DNA from: Planctomicrobium sp.
Lineage (GTDB): Bacteria > Planctomycetota > Planctomycetia > Planctomycetales > Planctomycetaceae
Assembly (NCBI GenBank): GCA_029259835.1
Contig: JAJDEL010000454.1
Location: 1-9,308, forward strand
Direction of reading: 5' to 3'
Length of the DNA stretch: 9,308 nt
This document shows positions 6,037 through 9,308 of this stretch, in pieces; positions within the stretch are counted from its first letter, which is position 1; the number at the start of each line of letters is the position of its first letter. The notes beneath the pieces are model-generated. The model made no database searches. It was not told the origin of the DNA and saw only the letters and a program-made list of their open reading frames with translations. The position numbers and the translations under genes were made by a program.

Positions 6037-7200
6037 ATGTCGCTCAGCACTTTGCCTTTGAGTTATTGCACGAATGTCCATCCAGGCGAGTCGATCTCCG
6101 AAGTCGTTCATGGGCTATCTAAATATACGATCCCTGCTCAAAAACAGTTGGGACAAAAAATTGCTGCAGGATTGTGGCTGCCTGCTTCCGTGATTGCGGA
6201 AATTCAGGAAGCTCCTGCACAGCTCGATTGTCTCAACCAGACGCTGATCGATGGCGGTCTCGTTTGCTACACACTCAATACGTTCCCATACGGAAACTTT
6301 CACAGTGAACGTGTTAAAGAAAACGTGTACTTACCTGATTGGTCAACACCCCAACGGCTCGAATATACAGTCGGTTGTGCAAAAATTTTATCGAGACTGA
6401 TGCCAGACGGGGTGGAAGGGAGTTTATCGACCGTTCCGCTCGGATTTAAAGCATTCGATCACGATGCAGATTTTCTTGCGAACTGCATTGACCAACTATT
6501 AAAGGTTGCTGCAGAACTCGATGAAATTCACGATGAGACAGGTCGCGTTCTCCGCCTAGCAATTGAACCTGAACCGCTCTGCGTATTGGAAACCACGACA
6601 GAAACGATTCAATTTTTCGAACAACTTTACGATGTTGCTACGACGAGAAATCAACTCGACATCGCTAAACGGCATCTTGGAGTCTGCTATGACGTTTGCC
6701 ATCAAGCGGTTGAATTCGAAGACGTTGCCAAGTCAATCCGAGATCTTGTCGCGGCAGAAGTTCGCATCAATAAGGTTCACATTACGTGTGCGGTCCGTCT
6801 GGAATCGCCTGGGAATCACCCTGAGGCACGCGCGCAACTCGCGGAGTTTGTCGAGCCTCGTTATCTGCACCAGACTTTTGCTCGAAACAGCGATGGGACA
6901 ACATCCACTATCGATCTTACTAAAGAATTTTGCGAGAACCCTTCAGAAGAATTTGCAAACGCGGACGAATGGCGAGTTCATTTTCACGTTCCGGTCAATG
7001 AAGAATCAATCGGAGAACTCCAGACGACTCGCGATGATTTGAAACGAGCGATTCGTACGATTGCTGATCTGGAATACGCCCCACACCTGGAAGTTGAAAC
7101 CTACACCTGGAATGTTTTGCCGAGCCAAAAGAAACTCGGCTTGATCGATGGACTCGTTCAAGAGCTTTCTGCAACACAGCAGTTGCTTAGTGAACTTTAG
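6037..7200 (+). CDS. eboE: EboE-like metabolite traffic protein (TIM-barrel)
   Basis: This 387-residue protein matches the EboE family. It has the N-terminal LSYCTNVHPGES at residues 8-19, NTFPYGNFHSERVKENVYLP at 81-100 followed by DW, and EGSLSTVPLGF at 127-137. EPEP at 177-180, CYDVCHQAVEFED at 217-229, HFHVPV at 315-320 and EVETYTW at 352-358 supply the acidic and histidine residues expected of a xylose-isomerase-like TIM-barrel metal site. EboE belongs to the eboABCDEF set, linked in cyanobacteria and other bacteria to moving small metabolites or precursors to the periplasm. Its own reaction is unknown, and the fold suggests an isomerase-like activity. Length is normal for the family. AGGAAG lies 12 bases before the ATG. 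No other ebo gene is in the window, so here it stands alone. Confidence 0.88.
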   Translation: MSLSTLPLSYCTNVHPGESISEVVHGLSKYTIPAQKQLGQKIAAGLWLPASVIAEIQEAPAQLDCLNQTLIDGGLVCYTLNTFPYGNFHSERVKENVYLPDWSTPQRLEYTVGCAKILSRLMPDGVEGSLSTVPLGFKAFDHDADFLANCIDQLLKVAAELDEIHDETGRVLRLAIEPEPLCVLETTTETIQFFEQLYDVATTRNQLDIAKRHLGVCYDVCHQAVEFEDVAKSIRDLVAAEVRINKVHITCAVRLESPGNHPEARAQLAEFVEPRYLHQTFARNSDGTTSTIDLTKEFCENPSEEFANADEWRVHFHVPVNEESIGELQTTRDDLKRAIRTIADLEYAPHLEVETYTWNVLPSQKKLGLIDGLVQELSATQQLLSEL

Positions 7201-7218
7201 CTCGACGGGCTTTTTAGC

Positions 7219-7237
7219 CGCACACTTTAAGTGTGCG
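7219..7237. repeat. Perfect palindrome CGCACACTT-T-AAGTGTGCG
   Basis: Nine-base arms are perfectly complementary around a central T, 18 bases after the eboE-like stop codon. It shares the CACACTT-N-AAGTGTG core with 4988-5002. On the plus strand it is not followed by a T-run, so it is not itself an intrinsic terminator. A dispersed palindromic repeat is the favoured reading. Confidence 0.7.
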
Positions 7238-7254
7238 ACGAACGGCGCATGAAA

Positions 7255-7282
7255 AAACAGCCGAGCAAATGCTCGGCTGTTT
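7255..7282. terminator. Bidirectional intrinsic terminator
   Basis: AAACAGCCGAGCA and TGCTCGGCTGTTT are perfect complements around two A bases (in practice a GAGC-AAAT-GCTC loop), with a GC-rich upper stem. On the minus strand the stem ends in six T, giving a textbook terminator for the small basic protein gene, whose stop is at 7310. On the plus strand only three T follow, so it would serve the eboE-like gene more weakly. Confidence 0.88.
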
Positions 7283-7309
7283 CATGAATTCAGTTCGTAC
7301 AACTGACGA

Positions 7310-7519
7310 CTAATCGTCGCTGTCCTCGCCTTCCTTCTTCTTTTTCTTCTTTTTCCCAGAGGCGACTTTGAAAACGCGAACTTTCGGCAAGCCGTAGGGA
7401 CTTTGGTCGTCAACCCAGCGGTCTTGTTCCTTCAGTTTTTCGATGCGTTCAGCTCGTTTTAACACATTTCGAGAACGTGCTAATCGTCCGCCGCCTTTGA
7501 GACTCTTGTCAACACTCAT
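7310..7519 (-). CDS. Small basic protein of the Planctomycetes-Verrucomicrobia-Chlamydiae group
   Basis: This 69-residue protein begins [20 protein letters not shown] and continues with [14 protein letters not shown] (22-35), then [13 protein letters not shown]. This is the signature of the conserved small basic protein family (TIGR04137) of the PVC superphylum. It ends in seven lysines followed by an acidic tail (EGEDSDD). The family's role is not established; its charge and conservation suggest a ribosome- or RNA-associated protein (inference). It is a single-gene unit with a strong terminator after it. Its presence is the best taxonomic marker in the window. Confidence 0.88.
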   Translation of the reverse strand: MSVDKSLKGGGRLARSRNVLKRAERIEKLKEQDRWVDDQSPYGLPKVRVFKVASGKKKKKKKEGEDSDD

Positions 7520-7684
7520 CGTAAGTTCCGAATATTCAGTCGTTTAGGACAATTTAGTGACGCCGGGGTCTATTCCAGCACCAATAGGCCGAGGAGTCTA
7601 TCGGATGCTGACTTTCAAATCAATTGGTGAGATCATAATTTGTGGCCCTGAATTGAGATGATTTTTCCTCCAATCCCATCAGTT

Positions 7685-8695
7685 CTACTTCTTGATTGGT
7701 ACGCAAACACCGTTTTCACGGAAGCAGCCTGTTTTCAGAAAGCGTGTTACTGAAATGATTGCTTTCTGGTCTTCAACCAGAAAAGAATGTAATGCTGGAA
7801 TCGTCTTAAAGTCTTTGGCACCTGGTAGTTTCGTACTCGTGACAGAAACTGTTCCGTCATCATCACCGGGAACGAGTGGATTCCAGCCGGTGTCGGTTCC
7901 TCTTGCGCCGGCGACGATTCCGAATTCAAAATCTGGAATGGGGAGAGCGGCGATTGCTCCATTCTGATCCTTGACCAATTCCTGACCTGCAGGTCCGAAG
8001 ACCCACTGATAAGCCAGATTTTTCTGCATAACATTTGCCATTTCGGCACCCAAGTTGGGAGTTGCGACCATGACTAATCGACCGATTCGCTTGTCGTGAT
8101 TGCCTTCATTCTGTTGCAGGTACGCTCGAACCAGCAATCCACCCATGCTGTGGCAGACCAAATCGATCTGATCGATGCCTTCCAAAGAGTTGATCGTTTT
8201 GGTGAGATAATCGGCAGAATCTGCCATTGTCATCCGTGTGCTAGGATAATCAAAACTGACGACGGTGTACCCGTCTTTCTCCAATGCGGTCTTCATTTTC
8301 GAGAACGATTTGGAGGAACGAATAATTCCATGGACCAGAATCACCGCTTTCCCGTTCATCGGTCCAAGGCGTTTCTCAGCTGCGATTTTTGACAATGCGG
8401 ATTGACATTCCTTGAGAGTTCCCCAGGAGCGGCGAACGTCACCGGGGTCGAGCAATCGGTGGTGTTTTGTCAGCACATTCTGTTGGATGCGGTAGCCATG
8501 AAAGAATTGAACATCCCCCCAAAACTGACGTCCACCCATGGTTTTGATGTCGATTTGGAATTTTGGAAGCTTCTTCGGCATGACCGTGAATGAACCTTGA
8601 TCGAAGAGTGGTTTCTCTTGAGGGGCATCCTGTGCGAACAGAGTTCCGGATGTGGTCAAAAGAACCCCGGATACCAAAATGATTTTCATATTCAT
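7685..8695 (-). CDS. Secreted alpha/beta-hydrolase (lipase/esterase)
   Basis: From the ATG at 8695 this is a 336-residue protein. The N-terminus (MNMKIILVSGVLLTTSGTLF) is a clear signal peptide, with probable cleavage after LFA before QDAPQ, so the enzyme acts outside the cytoplasm. The catalytic domain begins near residue 115, with the oxyanion-hole VHGI at 121-124. The nucleophile elbow is CHSMGG (Ser 183), the acid lies within GDDDG (about 277-281) and the base is His 303 in ALHSF. VATPNLGAEMANVM matches the PGPL-like lipase layout. It probably hydrolyses carboxyl esters or lipids; the substrate is unknown. An ATG at 8734 would put 13 extra residues before the signal peptide. The 8695 start is chosen because AGGGAG lies just upstream of it. 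It has no operon partner. Confidence 0.88.
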   Translation of the reverse strand: MNMKIILVSGVLLTTSGTLFAQDAPQEKPLFDQGSFTVMPKKLPKFQIDIKTMGGRQFWGDVQFFHGYRIQQNVLTKHHRLLDPGDVRRSWGTLKECQSALSKIAAEKRLGPMNGKAVILVHGIIRSSKSFSKMKTALEKDGYTVVSFDYPSTRMTMADSADYLTKTINSLEGIDQIDLVCHSMGGLLVRAYLQQNEGNHDKRIGRLVMVATPNLGAEMANVMQKNLAYQWVFGPAGQELVKDQNGAIAALPIPDFEFGIVAGARGTDTGWNPLVPGDDDGTVSVTSTKLPGAKDFKTIPALHSFLVEDQKAIISVTRFLKTGCFRENGVCVPIKK

Positions 8696-8704
8696 TTGCG
8701 CGTG

Positions 8705-8711
8705 ACTCCCT
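8705..8711 (-). promoter_or_regulatory. Ribosome binding site deciding the hydrolase start
   Basis: AGGGAGT on the minus strand ends nine bases before the ATG at 8695. It is one of the few good Shine-Dalgarno sequences in the window and supports the start that places the signal peptide at the N-terminus. Confidence 0.65.
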
Positions 8712-8900
8712 GATAGACAGTCAGTTGGCGTCATCGATGGCTGAATGTCACGATGATTCTAAACAATTTCGCTGCGACTGACTCGTTAAATTTGGAAGGA
8801 AACTCCTACAATTCAGGAGTTTTCTGGTCACTCTTGAATCAAAATTGACCTTGTTCGGTTCGAACACTCAGGATAAGACCCAACCCCTTCCTAATTCCTC

Positions 8901-9308
8901 ATGTCCCAGAATTTAAACCATCCCTGCCAAGTCACTCCTCTATCCCGATGGATACTCACCATCGGGTGTGGTTGTGTTCTCGCCGGTTTTTTCGCAGCGT
9001 CGAAGGTTGATCCAGATCCACGTGGATTTGGAACTCATCAGCAGTTCGGCTTACCTCCCTGTAGTTTCCGTCAAATTTTAGGAATTCCCTGTCCCAGTTG
9101 TGGCGGCACGACGTGTGTCGCACATTTTGTCCGCTGTCAGTGGATTCGTTCAATTGAGTCAAACGTAGCCGTGTTTTGTCTTGCAACACTTGGCTTGATG
9201 TACCTCCCTTGGTCTCTCCTGAGCCTTCGGAAAGGACACCTCGTTGGTGTTGCATCGCTGTCACATTTGTATTTAACGATCTCCATCAGTTTGAGTCTGA
9301 TTGCAGTT
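8901..9308 (+). CDS. DUF2752 domain membrane protein, 3'-partial
   Basis: The frame opens with ATG at 8901 (MSQNLNHPCQ...) and stays open for 136 codons to the window edge. A first hydrophobic segment lies at about residues 17-34. It is followed by DPDPRGFGTHQQFGLPPC (37-54) and GIPCPSCGGTT (61-71), the hallmark of DUF2752, in which the CPxCGxT cysteines (C64, C67) are conserved. Further hydrophobic segments start at about 90 and 117. The family is a small inner-membrane protein of unknown function; the paired cysteines suggest metal binding or redox chemistry (inference). No clear ribosome binding site precedes it. The stop codon lies beyond the window. Confidence 0.87.
   Translation, partial: MSQNLNHPCQVTPLSRWILTIGCGCVLAGFFAASKVDPDPRGFGTHQQFGLPPCSFRQILGIPCPSCGGTTCVAHFVRCQWIRSIESNVAVFCLATLGLMYLPWSLLSLRKGHLVGVASLSHLYLTISISLSLIAV

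Noticed and set aside
8696..8734. ATG at 8734 as hydrolase start
   Set aside because: It would place 13 residues before the signal peptide, while the 8695 ATG has a good Shine-Dalgarno sequence.
8956..9264. 102-codon minus-strand frame at the right end
   Set aside because: Shadow of the DUF2752 gene, whose CPSCGGTT motif on the plus strand is decisive.

Overview
The window looks like a chromosomal segment of a planctomycete, probably family Planctomycetaceae or a close relative. This is an inference from gene content. The strongest pointers are a 69-residue small basic protein of the type found in the Planctomycetes-Verrucomicrobia-Chlamydiae group, an ECF sigma factor and zinc-less anti-sigma factor of planctomycete style, a DUF2752 protein, a DUF2079 membrane protein, and generally weak Shine-Dalgarno signals. 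There are no rRNA or tRNA genes, no CRISPR array and no transposase.

Layout. 2-1555 (+) is the 3' part of a DUF2079 polytopic membrane protein that enters from the left edge. 1556-1876 has no convincing gene but carries several inverted repeats and a cobalamin-riboswitch-like sequence patch on the + strand. 1877-5643 is a five-gene minus-strand operon read right to left: ECF sigma factor, membrane anti-sigma factor, exported helical protein with an Arg/Gly-rich tail, LolD-type ABC ATPase, and a membrane-anchored protein whose C-terminal domain resembles BECR-fold RNases. The last four are tightly packed (14-nt overlap, 4-nt overlap, 12-nt gap), so they are probably co-transcribed and partly translationally coupled. 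5644-6036 is the divergent control region. 6037-7200 (+) is a stand-alone eboE-like TIM-barrel gene. A bidirectional hairpin terminator separates it from the small basic protein gene, 7310-7519 (-). 7685-8695 (-) is a secreted alpha/beta-hydrolase (lipase/esterase). 8901-9308 (+) is the 5' part of a DUF2752 membrane protein that runs off the right edge.

How the genes may work together. The sigma/anti-sigma pair forms a classic transmembrane signalling module. The co-transcribed exported helical protein could be a sensor or damper on the envelope side, the LolD-type ATPase could power an envelope or lipoprotein transporter whose permease is not encoded here, and the nuclease-like protein is an unexpected last member. 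This five-gene set is the most system-like part of the window. The remaining genes look like unrelated single transcription units. A short palindrome family (CACACTT-N-AAGTGTG, plus an inverted-order variant) occurs at three non-coding places in the window.
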